Shown here: positions 26,825 to 36,952 of the stretch, in pieces
How positions within the stretch are numbered: position 1 is the stretch's first letter
Layout of the letters: every line of letters begins with the position of its first letter
Assembly: GCF_011250635.1 (NCBI RefSeq)
Contig: NZ_JAANNP010000009.1
Coordinates: 18,762 to 82,761, forward strand
Length of the DNA stretch: 64,000 nucleotides
Source: Motilibacter deserti
Lineage (GTDB): Bacteria > Actinomycetota > Actinomycetes > Motilibacterales > Motilibacteraceae
Direction of reading: 5' to 3'
Program-made: the position numbers and the translations under genes
Notes under the pieces: generated by a model
The model's input: only the letters and a program-made list of their open reading frames with translations
Database searches by the model: none
Told to the model about the DNA's origin: nothing

Positions 26825-27988
26825 ATGGCGGACAAGCGCGAGCTCTTCGACGTGGTCGTCGAGTTCGCCCGGCGCGCGACCGGCGCCTTCACGGTCGAGG
26901 GGGTGCTGCGCGACCTCGCGGCCGCCGCCTGCCGGGTCCTTCCGGTCACCGGCGCGGGCGTGATGTACGTCGACGGCCGGCGGCTGCGGTTCGTGGACGC
27001 GAGCAGCGACAGCACGTGCGAGGCGGAGACCGCGCAGGACGTGCTGGGGCAGGGCCCCTGTCACGACGCCGTGGACGCGGGCGAGGCCGTGCTCGAGCCC
27101 GACCTCGCGGTCGGCGCCTGGCGCTGGCCGGAGTTCGCCGACCGCGCGGTCGCGGTGGGGATGCGCTCGGTCGCCTCGGTCCCGCTGCTGGCGCGCGGCC
27201 GGGCCTGGGGCGCCCTGGACCTGTACCGGTCCGCCCCGTCGCCGTGGAGCGAGGAGGACCTGGAGGCGGCGCGGACGCTCGCGGACGTCGCGGTGAGCTA
27301 CGTGGTCATGGCCCACGACCGGGACGAGGCGGAGGCGGCGCAGGACGCGTTGGTCCACGCTGCGACGCACGACGCGCTGACCGGGCTGCCCAACCGGGCG
27401 CTGCTCTACGACCGGCTCGAGCACGCGCTGGCGTCGGCGCAGCGGCGGGACGCACCGCTCGCGGTGCTCTTCCTCGACCTGAACGGCTTCAAGGCGATCA
27501 ACGACACCCACGGCCACGAGGTCGGCGACCAGGTCCTCGTCGAGGCCGCCGGGCGGCTGGGCAACGCGCTGCGCACCGAGGACACGCTGGCCCGGCTGGG
27601 CGGCGACGAGTTCGTCATCCTCTGCGAGTCGCTCACGGCCGGCCCGCACGGGACGATCTCCGAGCACGCGCTCGCGGTGGTGACCGCACGCGTCCGCGCC
27701 GCCCTGGAGGCGCCGCTGCACGTCGCGGGCCACGACGTCGTGCTGCGCGCGAGCATCGGGGTCGCCACGGCCGGTCCTGGGTTCGACGACCCCGACGCGC
27801 TGCTGAGAGCGGCGGACAGCGCGATGTACCGGGAGAAGGTCGGGCTCGACGCGGCCTCGTGGTCGGCGCAGGAGCCGTCCGCCGGCCCGCGGCCGGACCG
27901 CCGCGGTCGGCGCAGGATCGACCTCGCTCGGCACGCCGGCGCGGCCGTCGAAGCCGAGCGCCTCCCGGTGGCCGAGCCGCTGGGGTGA
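26825..27988 (+). CDS. GAF-GGDEF diguanylate cyclase
   Basis: 387 residues. A GAF sensor (about 10-160) joins a GGDEF domain (about 180-345) with an intact active site GGDEF at 259-263, FLDLNGFKAINDTHGHEVGD around the GTP/Mg site, and the inhibitory I-site RTED at 250-253, exactly five residues before GGDEF. It should make cyclic di-GMP and be feedback-inhibited. The C-terminal ~45 residues are Arg/Pro-rich and probably disordered. ATG 26825 has GGAAGGA upstream; an earlier in-frame start (26759) is less likely. Divergent from the chemoreceptor. Confidence 0.93.
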   Translation: MADKRELFDVVVEFARRATGAFTVEGVLRDLAAAACRVLPVTGAGVMYVDGRRLRFVDASSDSTCEAETAQDVLGQGPCHDAVDAGEAVLEPDLAVGAWRWPEFADRAVAVGMRSVASVPLLARGRAWGALDLYRSAPSPWSEEDLEAARTLADVAVSYVVMAHDRDEAEAAQDALVHAATHDALTGLPNRALLYDRLEHALASAQRRDAPLAVLFLDLNGFKAINDTHGHEVGDQVLVEAAGRLGNALRTEDTLARLGGDEFVILCESLTAGPHGTISEHALAVVTARVRAALEAPLHVAGHDVVLRASIGVATAGPGFDDPDALLRAADSAMYREKVGLDAASWSAQEPSAGPRPDRRGRRRIDLARHAGAAVEAERLPVAEPLG

Positions 27989-28009
27989 CCCGGCGCGGCC
28001 CGGGGGTGC

Positions 28010-28624
28010 TCAGACCAGGTCGCCGACCAGCTCGATCCCGGCCTCGCGCAGCTCGGACAGCGCGCGCTCCGTCGACGCCGGGGCCACGCCGGCGCAGAGC
28101 GGCAGCAGGACCCGGACCGAGTAGCCGGCCGCGGCCGCGTCGAGCGCCGTGGCGCGTACGCAGTGGTCGGTGGCGATGCCCGCCACGTCCACTGCGGCGA
28201 TGCCCGCGCCCCGCAGGTAGCCGTCCAGCGGCTCGCCGCCGGGCGTCGTCGCCTCGAAGCCGGAGTAGGCCGCGGCGTGCTCGCCCTTGCGCACGACGAC
28301 GTCCACGGCCTCGACGAAGCCGCCCCCGTGCCCGGCGTCCAGGCCCGGGTGCAGGTCGGCCCCACCGGTGCCGACGACGCAGTGCGGCGGCCAGCTGTGC
28401 GCGTAGTCCGGCGCGGCCGAGAAGTGGTCGCCGGGGTCCACGTGCCAGTCCTGGGTGGTGACGACCCGGTCGTACGCGTCGCGGTGCTCGCGGACGTACG
28501 CCCCGAGCGCCTCGGCGACCTCCGCCCCGCCCTCGACGGCGAGGCTGCCGCCTTCGCAGAAGTCGTTCTGCACGTCCACCACGATCAGCGCGCGGCCGCC
28601 GGTCTCCTCAGCCAGAGCCTGCAT
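28010..28624 (-). CDS. pncA: Nicotinamidase (isochorismatase family)
   Basis: 204 residues. Converts nicotinamide to nicotinic acid in NAD salvage. Catalytic Asp in IVVDVQNDFCEGGSL, Lys in VVVRKGEHAAAYSGFEA and Cys in IATDHCVRATALDA; the metal-binding set TTQDWHVDPGDHF is present. The SGFEATTPGGEPLDGYL loop is typical of PncA rather than other isochorismatases. The 5' end lies 50 bases from the divergent PNP gene. Confidence 0.93.
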   Translation of the reverse strand: MQALAEETGGRALIVVDVQNDFCEGGSLAVEGGAEVAEALGAYVREHRDAYDRVVTTQDWHVDPGDHFSAAPDYAHSWPPHCVVGTGGADLHPGLDAGHGGGFVEAVDVVVRKGEHAAAYSGFEATTPGGEPLDGYLRGAGIAAVDVAGIATDHCVRATALDAAAAGYSVRVLLPLCAGVAPASTERALSELREAGIELVGDLV

Positions 28625-28661
28625 GACGGGGAGCCTAGTGCCCCGCCCGAAAGCCCGGCCC

Positions 28662-28667
28662 TACGCT
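28662..28667 (+). promoter_or_regulatory. -10 box, leaderless promoter of the PNP-mutase operon
   Basis: TACGCT, seven bases, then GTG 28675. Confidence 0.5.
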
Positions 28668-28674
28668 GCAGCGG

Positions 28675-29520
28675 GTGAGCGACAGCTTCCAGCCCGCATC
28701 CGGGGCCTCTCCCACCGACGACCCGTACGCCCTCGCCCGCGCCGCGGCCGATCGCCTCCGCGAGCTGACCGGCGTGGAGCGGCACGACGTCGCGCTCGTC
28801 CTCGGCTCGGGGTGGGTGCCCGCCGTCGACGGGATCGTCGAGGGCCGCGGCTCCCAGAGGGCCGACCTGCCCGTCACCGACCTGCCCGGGTTCGCTCCTC
28901 CGGCGGTGCAGGGCCACGCGGGACGGGTGCGCTCGCTCGCGGTGGGCGGCAAGCAGGTGCTCGCGTTCCTCGGCCGGACGCACCTCTACGAGGGGCGCGG
29001 CGTGGCGGCGGTCGCCCACGGCGTCCGCACCGCGGCCGCGGCCGGGTGCTCGGTCGTGGTGCTGACCAACGGGTGCGGCGGGCTGCGACCGACCTTCTCA
29101 GCCGGGCAGCCGGTCCTCATCAGCGACCACATCAACCTGACGGGCACGTCCCCCCTCGTGGGGCCGCGCTTCGTCGACCTCACGGACCTCTACTCCAAGC
29201 GGCTGCGGACGCTGTGCAAGCAGGTCGACCCGTCGCTGGAGGAGGGGGTCTACGTGCAGCTGCCCGGCCCGCACTACGAGACGCCGGCCGAGATCGGCAT
29301 GGTCCGTGCGGTGGGCGGGGACCTCGTGGGCATGTCGACGACCCTGGAGGCGATCGCGGCCCGTGAGGCCGGCGCCGAGGTGCTGGGCATCTCCCTCGTG
29401 ACCAACCTCGCCGCGGGCATGACCGGCGAGCCGCTCAACCACGAGGAGGTGCTGGCTGCGGGCAACGCGGCGGCCAGCCGGATGGGCACGCTCCTCGGCG
29501 ACCTGGTGGCGGGCCTGTGA
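28675..29520 (+). CDS. Purine-nucleoside phosphorylase
   Basis: 281 residues. Phosphorolysis of (deoxy)inosine and (deoxy)guanosine to base and (deoxy)ribose-1-phosphate. The trimeric PNP set is present: VLGSGW, the phosphate-binding [45 protein letters not shown] and the purine-binding Asn in [11 protein letters not shown] start, leaderless. Its stop overlaps the phosphosugar mutase gene by four bases, so the ribose-1-phosphate product and the mutase are made together. Corresponds to Rv3307 (deoD) in the mycobacterial order. Confidence 0.95.
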   Translation: MSDSFQPASGASPTDDPYALARAAADRLRELTGVERHDVALVLGSGWVPAVDGIVEGRGSQRADLPVTDLPGFAPPAVQGHAGRVRSLAVGGKQVLAFLGRTHLYEGRGVAAVAHGVRTAAAAGCSVVVLTNGCGGLRPTFSAGQPVLISDHINLTGTSPLVGPRFVDLTDLYSKRLRTLCKQVDPSLEEGVYVQLPGPHYETPAEIGMVRAVGGDLVGMSTTLEAIAAREAGAEVLGISLVTNLAAGMTGEPLNHEEVLAAGNAAASRMGTLLGDLVAGL

Positions 29521-31415
29521 GCGAGCAGCCGCCCTCCACCTCGGACGAGGCGCGCGCAGGCGACCAGGAGCGCGTGCCCGACGGCCTGCGCGCCGAGGAC
29601 ACCGAGGGCAGCGCGGCCGCCTCGCCGGAGGCCGAGCACGGCGCGCCGGGCGACCGCACCGCGACCGGCGGCCCGGGCGACGACCCTGCGCTGACCCCCA
29701 ACCCGGTGCCCGGCGACGGCCAGACGATGGCCGACTGGGCGCACGAGCACCGACAGTCCGAGGACACCGTGGACGTCCTCGAGCTCGCACGCGCCTGGCT
29801 CGCCGAGGACCCGGACCAGGCGACCCGCGGGGAGCTGCAGGCGCTGCTGGCCGGGCCGGACCCGGCGGCCGCCCTCGGCGACCGCTTCGTCGGCCGGCTC
29901 GAGTTCGGCACCGCGGGCTTGCGCGGCGAGCTGGGCGCCGGCCCGAACCGGATGAACCGGCTCACCGTGCTGCGCGCGACGGCCGGGCTCGTGGCGTACC
30001 TGCGCAGCCGGGTCGCCAAGCGGGTCGTGATCGGCTACGACGCCCGCTCGCGGTCGGCCGACTTCGCCCGTGACGCGGCGTCGGTCGTCACGGGGGCCGG
30101 GCTGGAGGCGGTCGTCCTCCCCCGCCCGCTGCCGACCCCCGTCCTCGCGTTCGCGGTCCGACACCTGTCCGCAGATGCCGGAATCATGATTACGGCATCG
30201 CACAACCCTGCCGCGGACAACGGCTACAAGGTCTACCTCGGCGACGGGTCGCAGATCGTCCCGCCGGCGGACGCGGAGATCAGCGCCGAGATCGACGCGG
30301 TCGGGCCGATCATGACGGTGCCGCAGGCCGAGGGCTGGACCGAGGCCGGGGACGACGTGGTCGAGGCGTACGTCGCCCGCGCCGCTGCCGTCGTCCCGCC
30401 CGACGCTCCGCGAGACCTGAAGATCGTCTACACCCCGCTGCACGGCGTCGGCCGCGACACCGCCCTCGCCGCCTTCGCCCGCGCTGGCTTCGCCGAGCCC
30501 TACGTGGTGCCCGAGCAGGCCGAGCCGGACCCGGCGTTCCCGACCGTCGCCTTCCCCAACCCGGAGGAGCCGGGGGCGATGGACCTCGCGCTGGCTGCGG
30601 CCGGCCGCGAGCAGGCCGACGTGGTGCTGGCGAACGACCCTGACGCGGACCGCGTCGCCGTCGCCGTACGCTCCGGCGGCCGCCACGGCCGGTGGACGGT
30701 GCTGCGCGGTGACGAGGTCGGCGCACTGCTCGCCACGCACCTGGCGCGCCGCGCCGCGCACGAAGGCCGGAGCGGGGGCGTGCTCGCGACATCCATCGTG
30801 TCCTCGTCACTGCTCGGCCGGATCGCGGCGGCCCACGGCATGGGGTTCGCCGAGACGCTCACGGGGTTCAAGTGGATCTCCCGGGTGCCGGGGCTCGTCT
30901 TCGGCTACGAGGAGGCGCTGGGCTACTGCGTCGACCCCGAGGGGGTGCGCGACAAGGACGGCATCACCGCCGCGCTCGTGGTGGCCGAGATCGCGGCGTC
31001 GCTCAAGGCACAGGGCCGCTCGCTGCTCGACCTCCTCGACGAGATCGCCGTCGAGCACGGGCTGCACGCCACGGACCAGCTGTCCATACGCGTAAAGCAG
31101 CTTTCGCTGATCCCCGCTGCGGTGGAGCGGCTCCGGGCCGACCCGCCGGAGCGGCTGGGCGGACGGGCCGTCCTCGCCGTCGACGACCTCTCGGCCGGGA
31201 GCGACGGGCTGCCTCCCACCGACGGGCTGCGCTTCCGGCTCGAGGGCGGCGCCCGCGTCGTCGTGCGGCCGTCCGGGACGGAGCCGAAGCTGAAGTGCTA
31301 CTTCGAGGTCGTCGCGCACGTGTCCGACGGGGACGTGGACGCCGCGAGCAGGGAGACGGCCGAGGCGCTCGCCGCGCTGCGCGCGGACGTGGAGCAGGCG
31401 CTGCAGCTGGGCTGA
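29517..31415 (+). CDS. Phospho-sugar mutase (phosphoglucomutase/phosphomannomutase family)
   Basis: 632 residues, four-domain alpha-D-phosphohexomutase. Phosphoserine Ser228 in [15 protein letters not shown], metal loop [10 protein letters not shown], sugar-binding [10 protein letters not shown] and C-terminal phosphate loop [12 protein letters not shown] are intact. GTG start coupled to PNP. Residues 1-80 are an acidic, low-complexity extension that most homologues lack; the core begins near 85, so a later start (ATG 29727) cannot be ruled out. Annotated as pmmB-like in mycobacteria; its operon suggests it may also convert (deoxy)ribose-1-phosphate to the 5-phosphate, replacing DeoB. Confidence 0.9.
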   Translation: MSEQPPSTSDEARAGDQERVPDGLRAEDTEGSAAASPEAEHGAPGDRTATGGPGDDPALTPNPVPGDGQTMADWAHEHRQSEDTVDVLELARAWLAEDPDQATRGELQALLAGPDPAAALGDRFVGRLEFGTAGLRGELGAGPNRMNRLTVLRATAGLVAYLRSRVAKRVVIGYDARSRSADFARDAASVVTGAGLEAVVLPRPLPTPVLAFAVRHLSADAGIMITASHNPAADNGYKVYLGDGSQIVPPADAEISAEIDAVGPIMTVPQAEGWTEAGDDVVEAYVARAAAVVPPDAPRDLKIVYTPLHGVGRDTALAAFARAGFAEPYVVPEQAEPDPAFPTVAFPNPEEPGAMDLALAAAGREQADVVLANDPDADRVAVAVRSGGRHGRWTVLRGDEVGALLATHLARRAAHEGRSGGVLATSIVSSSLLGRIAAAHGMGFAETLTGFKWISRVPGLVFGYEEALGYCVDPEGVRDKDGITAALVVAEIAASLKAQGRSLLDLLDEIAVEHGLHATDQLSIRVKQLSLIPAAVERLRADPPERLGGRAVLAVDDLSAGSDGLPPTDGLRFRLEGGARVVVRPSGTEPKLKCYFEVVAHVSDGDVDAASRETAEALAALRADVEQALQLG

Positions 31416-31431
31416 CGGCCCAGGCCGCCGT

Positions 31432-31451
31432 CGGCCTGACCGGTCAGGCCG
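31432..31451. terminator. Palindrome between convergent genes
   Basis: A 20-bp perfect palindrome, CGGCCTGACC and its complement, at the junction of the mutase gene (+) and the GGDEF-EAL gene (-); it includes the latter's stop codon. As RNA it folds to an 8-bp stem with a CCGG loop. Probable bidirectional terminator. Confidence 0.5.
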
Positions 31452-34146
31452 GCGCCGCGGCCTCCGGCGAGCTCATCGCCCGCGCGCCCAGCCCGCAGGA
31501 GGCCTCGACGGCGGCCGCGGACATGGGCCGCGCGATCAGGAAGCCCTGCGCGGCGTCGCACTGCAGCGTCCGCAGGGCGGCCAGCTGCGCGTCCTCCTCG
31601 ACCCCCTCCGCGACGACGGCGAGGTTGAAGGTGTGCGCCGCGCTCACGATGAGGCGGACCAGCTCCTGGTGCCCGGGCGCCTCGGACGCGACGAAGCTGC
31701 GGTCGATCTTGAGGGTGTCGACCGGCAGGTTCTGCAGCTGGCCGATCGAGGTGTAGCCGGTGCCGAAGTCGTCGATCGCGATGCGCACCCCGCTGCCGCG
31801 CAGCGCGCGGAGCCGGTCCGTGCAGGCCACGTCGTCGACGATCATCGTCTCGGTCAGCTCGAGGACGAGGCACGACGGGTCGACCCCGGACCCGGCCAGC
31901 GCGTCGGCGACGTCGTCCAGGATCCGGGGGCTGCCGAGGTGCCGGCCGGAGACGTTGACGGCCATCGTGAGCCCGCGGCCGGCGTCGGCGGCGGACCAGG
32001 CGGCCAGCTGGCGCGTCGCCTCGCCCAGCGCCCACCGGCCGAGCTCGCAGATGAGGTTGGACTGCTCGGCCAGCGGGATGAAGGCGGCCGGCGGCACGAG
32101 GCCGTGCCCGGGCCGGTCCCAGCGCAGCAGCGCCTCGAACCCGCGCAGCTCCTTCGTTGCGACCGACACCACCGGTTGGTAGTGCAGGAGGAACTCCCCC
32201 GCCACGAGGCCGTGCGCGATCGCGGCCTCGAGGTCGGCCCGCTCGGCCAGCTCGCGCCGCAGCTGCTCGTCGAACACCTCGGCCGTGCCCCGCCCAGAGG
32301 TCTTGGCCCGGTACGCCGCTGCGTCCGCCTCGCGCAGCAGGGCGTCGGCGTCGACCGAGCCGGTGCTGCTGATGGCGATGCCGACGCTGGCCCCGATGCG
32401 CACGGTGCTGTCGCCGATGGCGATGGGGTCGGACACCGCGGTGATGAGCCGCTGCGCCAGCGCCACGAGCGACACGTCGGACTCGACGGGCTCGAGCAGC
32501 ACGAGGAACTCGTCGCCGCCGAGGCGGCAGACGACGTCGCCGGAGCGGACCAGAGCCTGCATGCGGCGCGCGACCGTGCGCAGCACCTCGTCCCCCGCGG
32601 CGTGGCCGAAGGTGTCGTTGACCTTCTTGAAGTAGTCCAGGTCGACGAAGAGCAGCGCGACGGTGGCGCTGGCGCGCTGCGCCCGGTGCAGCGCCCCCGC
32701 GATGAGCCGCAGCCCCTGGGCGCGGTTGGGCAGCTCGGTGAGCGCGTCGTGCGCGGCCTGGAAGGCGAGCTCGACCTGGAGCGTCTCGCGCTGCCGGATC
32801 GAGGTGACGATCTGCTCGATGGAGGCGTGCACCACCTGGCCGAGCGGCCCGGTGAGCGGCTCGCGGAGGCGCGCGTCGTCGAGCTCGCCGCGGGCGACGG
32901 CCTCGGCGTGCCCCTGCACCCGCCGCAGGCTCTCGACCGCTCCGGCGAGGGCACGCGCGACGGTGCGCACCTCCGTCGGCCCGGACTCGTGCACCTCGAC
33001 CAGCTGCCCGTGGCTCACCGCGTCGGCATCGCGGGCCAGCCGGCGCAGCGGGCGGGAGACCGACTGCTCCACCGCGACGAGCAGGACGAGCGCGAGGACG
33101 AGCAGGAGCAGGGCGGAGCCCACGACGACGCGCAGGGTGCCGATCGCGGTCGAGCGCTGCTCCCCCGTCACCGCTATCGCGTGGTCGGCGGCCTGGTCCA
33201 GCAGCGAGACGAGCGCGGTGTCGCGGGCGATGCCGTCGCGATAGCTGTCGACGACCTTGCCCAAGGAAGGGGCGGCCGCGGAGCCCTTCGGGGCCAGCGT
33301 GGTGCTGCCGAGCGCGCGCTCGAACCGGCGCACCGGCGGGCTCGGCTGCAGGGCCTTCCAGGCCTGCCGCAGGCTCGGGGTGTGCAGCCCGTCCACCCGC
33401 TCGGCCGCGGCCTCGTAGGCGCCGCGGTCGGCGAGCAGCATCGCGTGCTGCTCGGCCTCCCTGCCCTCTGCGGCGAAGTTGGCCGCGAGGAACTGCCCGA
33501 GCTCCTCTGCCGCAGCCTCGACGAGGTCGGAGATGCGGGCGATGTCCTCGAGGGCGACGACGCCGTCGGGGTCGAGGCCCTGCTCGATCGCGTCGTCGAT
33601 GTGGGCGCGTTCGGCCTCGGTGAGCTGCGCGGAGACCCGGGCATAGCGGCGATAGACGTCGGCTGCGACGTCAAGGGCGCCTTCGGCGGTCTGAGTGTCC
33701 GGTCGTTCCTCGTCCAGCCCGGCTCGCAGCGCCGACAGCTGGGACGTCACCGAGTCGATGAGCGACGGGCTGACGCCCTGCGCGCGGGCCCGGGCCGTGG
33801 CGGCGTCGGTGGCCGTACGGGCGGCCTGCGCCTGCTTCAGCGTCAGAGCAAGCAGCGGCTCTCGCTGCACCTCCGGCAGCCCGACCATGCGGGAGAGCTC
33901 CACGTCTCCGGCGATCGCGACGCTGACCGAGGGCAGCGTCTCCTGGCCGATCATGCTGCGGACCGAGCTCAGGGCGGCGGCGTGCGTGACCGAGCGCTCG
34001 GCGTCCTGGGCGTCGCGCGCGCTCGTGAGCGTCACGCTCACGCCGCTGCCCGCCAGCACGACGACACCGAGCATGGGCACCGCCACGAGGGCGAGCAGCC
34101 GTGGGCGCAGCGACCCCCGCGTACGGCGCTCCCCCGGCTGCTTCAC
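31444..34146 (-). CDS. Membrane GGDEF-EAL cyclic-di-GMP protein
   Basis: 900 residues. TM1 about 16-40, a long extracytoplasmic helical sensor (about 41-335), TM2 about 338-360, HAMP-like linker (about 361-415), GGDEF domain (about 460-620) and EAL domain (about 635-885). GGDEF is intact at 543-547 with I-site RSGD at 534-537. The EAL side has FEALLRW (671-673), ELTETMI, DDFGTGYTS and EGVE, so both synthesis and breakdown of cyclic di-GMP are possible. GTG start. The sensor resembles four-helix NIT-like domains but has no clear signature. A terminator separates it from the GDPD gene upstream. Confidence 0.93.
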   Translation of the reverse strand: MKQPGERRTRGSLRPRLLALVAVPMLGVVVLAGSGVSVTLTSARDAQDAERSVTHAAALSSVRSMIGQETLPSVSVAIAGDVELSRMVGLPEVQREPLLALTLKQAQAARTATDAATARARAQGVSPSLIDSVTSQLSALRAGLDEERPDTQTAEGALDVAADVYRRYARVSAQLTEAERAHIDDAIEQGLDPDGVVALEDIARISDLVEAAAEELGQFLAANFAAEGREAEQHAMLLADRGAYEAAAERVDGLHTPSLRQAWKALQPSPPVRRFERALGSTTLAPKGSAAAPSLGKVVDSYRDGIARDTALVSLLDQAADHAIAVTGEQRSTAIGTLRVVVGSALLLLVLALVLLVAVEQSVSRPLRRLARDADAVSHGQLVEVHESGPTEVRTVARALAGAVESLRRVQGHAEAVARGELDDARLREPLTGPLGQVVHASIEQIVTSIRQRETLQVELAFQAAHDALTELPNRAQGLRLIAGALHRAQRASATVALLFVDLDYFKKVNDTFGHAAGDEVLRTVARRMQALVRSGDVVCRLGGDEFLVLLEPVESDVSLVALAQRLITAVSDPIAIGDSTVRIGASVGIAISSTGSVDADALLREADAAAYRAKTSGRGTAEVFDEQLRRELAERADLEAAIAHGLVAGEFLLHYQPVVSVATKELRGFEALLRWDRPGHGLVPPAAFIPLAEQSNLICELGRWALGEATRQLAAWSAADAGRGLTMAVNVSGRHLGSPRILDDVADALAGSGVDPSCLVLELTETMIVDDVACTDRLRALRGSGVRIAIDDFGTGYTSIGQLQNLPVDTLKIDRSFVASEAPGHQELVRLIVSAAHTFNLAVVAEGVEEDAQLAALRTLQCDAAQGFLIARPMSAAAVEASCGLGARAMSSPEAAAPA

Positions 34147-34217
34147 CCACGCTTTGTCGGCTGGTCGAGCGCGGACCTTTGGGTTCTCGGGTGCCGAGCG
34201 GGCCGATCGAGTGACGC

Positions 34218-34248
34218 GCGGCGGGGCCCGGAGGCCGGGCCCCGCCGC
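34218..34248 (-). terminator. Hairpin terminator after the GDPD gene
   Basis: GCGGCGGGGCCCGG (34218-34231) pairs over 14 bp with 34235-34248; loop of three bases. It lies just downstream of the GDPD stop and ahead of the GGDEF-EAL gene. Confidence 0.75.
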
Positions 34249-34254
34249 AGCGGG

Positions 34255-36129
34255 CTACCTCCCGGTGGCCAGCAGCGCCCGGGCGTCGGCGGCGAGCAGC
34301 GCCGCCAGCGGCTCGGGGACGCCCCGCCCGGCGTGCGACTCGGCGTCGTCGACCAGCTGCGCCCAGTCCTGCTTGTCGATGTCGTCGAGCATCCGGCGCC
34401 GCAGCGACGGCTTGACCTCCTGCGGCCCGGCCAGCAGGGAGGCAAGGCCGCGGGCGGTCGGAACCACCGTGAACGTGGACGTGGTCGTCGTCGTGCCGCC
34501 CTCGCCCGTCGCCGTCACGACGACGGTGTGCGTGCCGAGCGCGAGCGTGTCGACGTCGGTGACCTGCCCCTCGGCCGCCGGCTTCCCGTCCAGGGTCACG
34601 CTGACCGAGTCGGCGTCCTGCTCGGCGACGGCGAGCGTGAGGCTCTCGCCGCGGGTCAGCTGGGCGCCGGCCGCGGGAGCGAGCACCGAGGCCGTCGGCT
34701 TGCCGGCCAGCGCCTGGGTGTAGCGGTCCTGCCAGCCGGCGAGCTGCCCGGCCTTGTTGGTGATGATCCCGTCGACGCCCAGCTCGCGCAGCCGCTCCCA
34801 CGAGGCGGTGTCGTCGACCGTCCACACCATGACGGCCACGCCGGCCTCGTGCAGCTCCTCGACGACCCCCGGGTCGGCCTTCAGCCCGTCCCAGCTGGGG
34901 TTGTACGCCGCGAGCCCCAGCTCCTTCGAGACCGCGACCGGGTCGGCGTCCAGCGCGGACCGGAGCAGGCCGAGGCGGAGCTCGGGGTCGGCCGCGCGGG
35001 CGTGGCGCAGGACGTTGACGTCGAAGCTCTGCAGCAGCACCTCACTGGTCTGCCCGCGGCTCTTGATGGCGGCGACGACCCGGTCCACCTCGGCCTGCGT
35101 CTCCGGCCCCTTCACCTCGAGCAGGAGCTTGCTCGCGCGGCCGCGGACCTGGTCGAGCACGTCGGTCAGGGCGGGGACCTTCTGGCCCGGGTACGCGGCC
35201 GCGGAGAACCATGAGCCGGCCTCGAGCTGGGCGATCTGCGCCGCGGTCAGCGTGCTGATGTCGCCGGTCCCCGCGGTCGTCCGGTCGACCGTGTTGTCGT
35301 GCATCAGCACAGGCGCGCCGTCCCGGGTGGTCTGCACGTCGGTCTCCACCCAGTCGGCGCCGTTGCGGATGGCCGACTCGAAGGCGGCGAGGGTGTTCTC
35401 CGGCGCCGTGGCCGAGTCGCCGCGGTGCGCGATGACGGCCGGCAGGGCCCCGGGGGCGTCGGGGACGATGACCGGCTCGGGGTCGAGCCTGGTGACGACG
35501 ATGTCGTCGTAGCTCGCCTGCGCGCCGTTCACGACCAGTCCGAGCACGCCCGCGGCCGACCGCTGCAGCGCGCTGGTCGTCATGACCTTCGTGCCGTTGA
35601 AGACCCAGGTCGCGCGGCTGCCGTGCACCTCGACGGCGACGCGCACGTCCTTGCCGGTGCCGGCCGTCGTCGGCGCGCTGGCGGTGTTGGTGACGTTCCA
35701 CGCGCCGCCGGCCGTCATCTGCGCGAACTCGAGCCCGTTCGCCGCGGTGGAGCCCGTGCGCATGGTGGCGATCCACCACGGCCGGCTGCCGTCGGCGGGC
35801 ATGTCGAGGGCGACGGCGCTCCAGCGCGCGGTGTTCTGCACCGTCTCGAAGCGCACGGTCGCCTCGACCCGGTAGTCGCTGAGGTGCTCGCCGAACGTGA
35901 TGCGAGCCTGCTGGCTCGAGCTGGCGCTCGTCCCGACCAGGCGGCCGTCCCGGACGGCCCACGTGCCCTCGATCGGGCGCCAGCCCGCCGGCAGGACGTT
36001 GTCGTCGAAGTCGGCACGCAGCACGACGGCGCTGTCGGCGGTCGCGGGCGCGGAGCTGGTGAGCGGGGCGACGGCGAGCAGCGGGACAGCCGCCAGCACG
36101 CCGAGCCCACGGGCAGAACGGAGTCGCAC
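34255..36129 (-). CDS. Secreted multidomain glycerophosphodiester phosphodiesterase
   Basis: 624 residues. Signal peptide (about 1-31); LamG/concanavalin-like domain (about 35-215, LRADFDDNVLPAGWRPIEGTW); GDPD TIM barrel (about 230-470) with AHRGDSATAPENTLAAF, EVK and the WVETDVQTTRDGAPVLMHD acid/His motif; Ig-like domain (about 478-560); and a C-terminal helical FIMAH-type domain (about 565-624). It should hydrolyse glycerophosphodiesters outside the cell for glycerol-phosphate or phosphate supply. GTG start with GGAAGGA upstream and a TAGCGT -10 further up. A complete family set; no broken motif. Confidence 0.92.
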   Translation of the reverse strand: MRLRSARGLGVLAAVPLLAVAPLTSSAPATADSAVVLRADFDDNVLPAGWRPIEGTWAVRDGRLVGTSASSSQQARITFGEHLSDYRVEATVRFETVQNTARWSAVALDMPADGSRPWWIATMRTGSTAANGLEFAQMTAGGAWNVTNTASAPTTAGTGKDVRVAVEVHGSRATWVFNGTKVMTTSALQRSAAGVLGLVVNGAQASYDDIVVTRLDPEPVIVPDAPGALPAVIAHRGDSATAPENTLAAFESAIRNGADWVETDVQTTRDGAPVLMHDNTVDRTTAGTGDISTLTAAQIAQLEAGSWFSAAAYPGQKVPALTDVLDQVRGRASKLLLEVKGPETQAEVDRVVAAIKSRGQTSEVLLQSFDVNVLRHARAADPELRLGLLRSALDADPVAVSKELGLAAYNPSWDGLKADPGVVEELHEAGVAVMVWTVDDTASWERLRELGVDGIITNKAGQLAGWQDRYTQALAGKPTASVLAPAAGAQLTRGESLTLAVAEQDADSVSVTLDGKPAAEGQVTDVDTLALGTHTVVVTATGEGGTTTTTSTFTVVPTARGLASLLAGPQEVKPSLRRRMLDDIDKQDWAQLVDDAESHAGRGVPEPLAALLAADARALLATGR

Positions 36130-36256
36130 GAAGGGTCCTTCCGGGGTTCTGGAGTCCCGGGGACGCTAGGGACCGCGCGTTAAGCCCATGCGGACAGCCG
36201 GCGACGCGGCGGCGACCATCAGGTGCCGCCCCGCCGCCCGGCGGGCTCACCGCCGG

Positions 36257-36862
36257 TCAGCTCCCGCAGTACGGCGCGTCCTGGTGTCCCAGGCCGGAGA
36301 TCGGCGGCTCGCCCTGCGGGCCCTTCTCCAGCGTGCGGGCCGTGCCGTACCCCTTCAGCGTCGGCGACGCCCAGATCGCGGCGCCGGTCACCATCCGGTC
36401 GCCCTCGTAGCTCTCGGTGCGGAACGTCGTGAGGCCCAGGCGGATCGTGTACGTCCTGGCCCGGGTGCCGGCCCAGCAGTAGTACGCCCGGGTGGCGGCC
36501 CGCGCCCGCGGCTCGCTCACGACCGTCCCGGGCGCGTGCTGCGGCAGCGCCATCGAGACGGCCGGTACGGCGCCGGGCAGCTGGTAGCGGCCCTTCGGGT
36601 CGCGCCAGTCCAGCGCGAGGCCCTTGGTCAGTGCCGTCGGGACGCGGAAGCTCGCCGTGCCGTTCCTGACCGTCACCGTCCGCAACGGGCGGTCGGACGT
36701 GCCGGCCTCCGTGGTGTTCCAGACGCCGAACGTGCAGCCGTCGCAGCCGCGGATGCTGAGGGTGACCGTCGTGGTCGGGGTGGCGGCGTGCGCGGGGGCG
36801 GCGAGCGCGGCCGCCGCGACGGCGCCGGCCGCCACGGCGAGGAGCTTGCGGGCGTTCGTCAC
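36257..36862 (-). CDS. Secreted protein of unknown function with CDGC motif
   Basis: 201 residues with a clear signal peptide (TNARKLLAVAAGAVAAAALA, cleavage after AHA). The mature part is a beta-rich domain: TVTLSIRGCDGCTFGVWNT, RTVTVRNGTASFRVP, AYYCWAGTRARTYTIRLG and a C-terminal APYCGS. CDGC plus two more cysteines (YYC and PYC) could form two disulfides. I recognise no family. Two GTG starts (36862, 36880) each have their own AAGGAC site in an 18-bp duplicated segment; I chose 36862. Upstream DNA holds a 13-bp tandem repeat. Confidence 0.65.
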   Translation of the reverse strand: MTNARKLLAVAAGAVAAAALAAPAHAATPTTTVTLSIRGCDGCTFGVWNTTEAGTSDRPLRTVTVRNGTASFRVPTALTKGLALDWRDPKGRYQLPGAVPAVSMALPQHAPGTVVSEPRARAATRAYYCWAGTRARTYTIRLGLTTFRTESYEGDRMVTGAAIWASPTLKGYGTARTLEKGPQGEPPISGLGHQDAPYCGS

Positions 36863-36952
36863 GGCTCGTCCTTCTGTCACGGCACGTCCTTCGTCCGGCT
36901 CTCTGACGGGGATCGGCTCCCGATGGGGGCCGTTGCTGCAGAGCCGGGCGCT

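Noticed and set aside
31633..35214. Long plus-strand open frame opposite the GGDEF-EAL and GDPD genes
   Set aside because: Antisense artefact; no domain, no start signals, and both minus-strand genes are complete.
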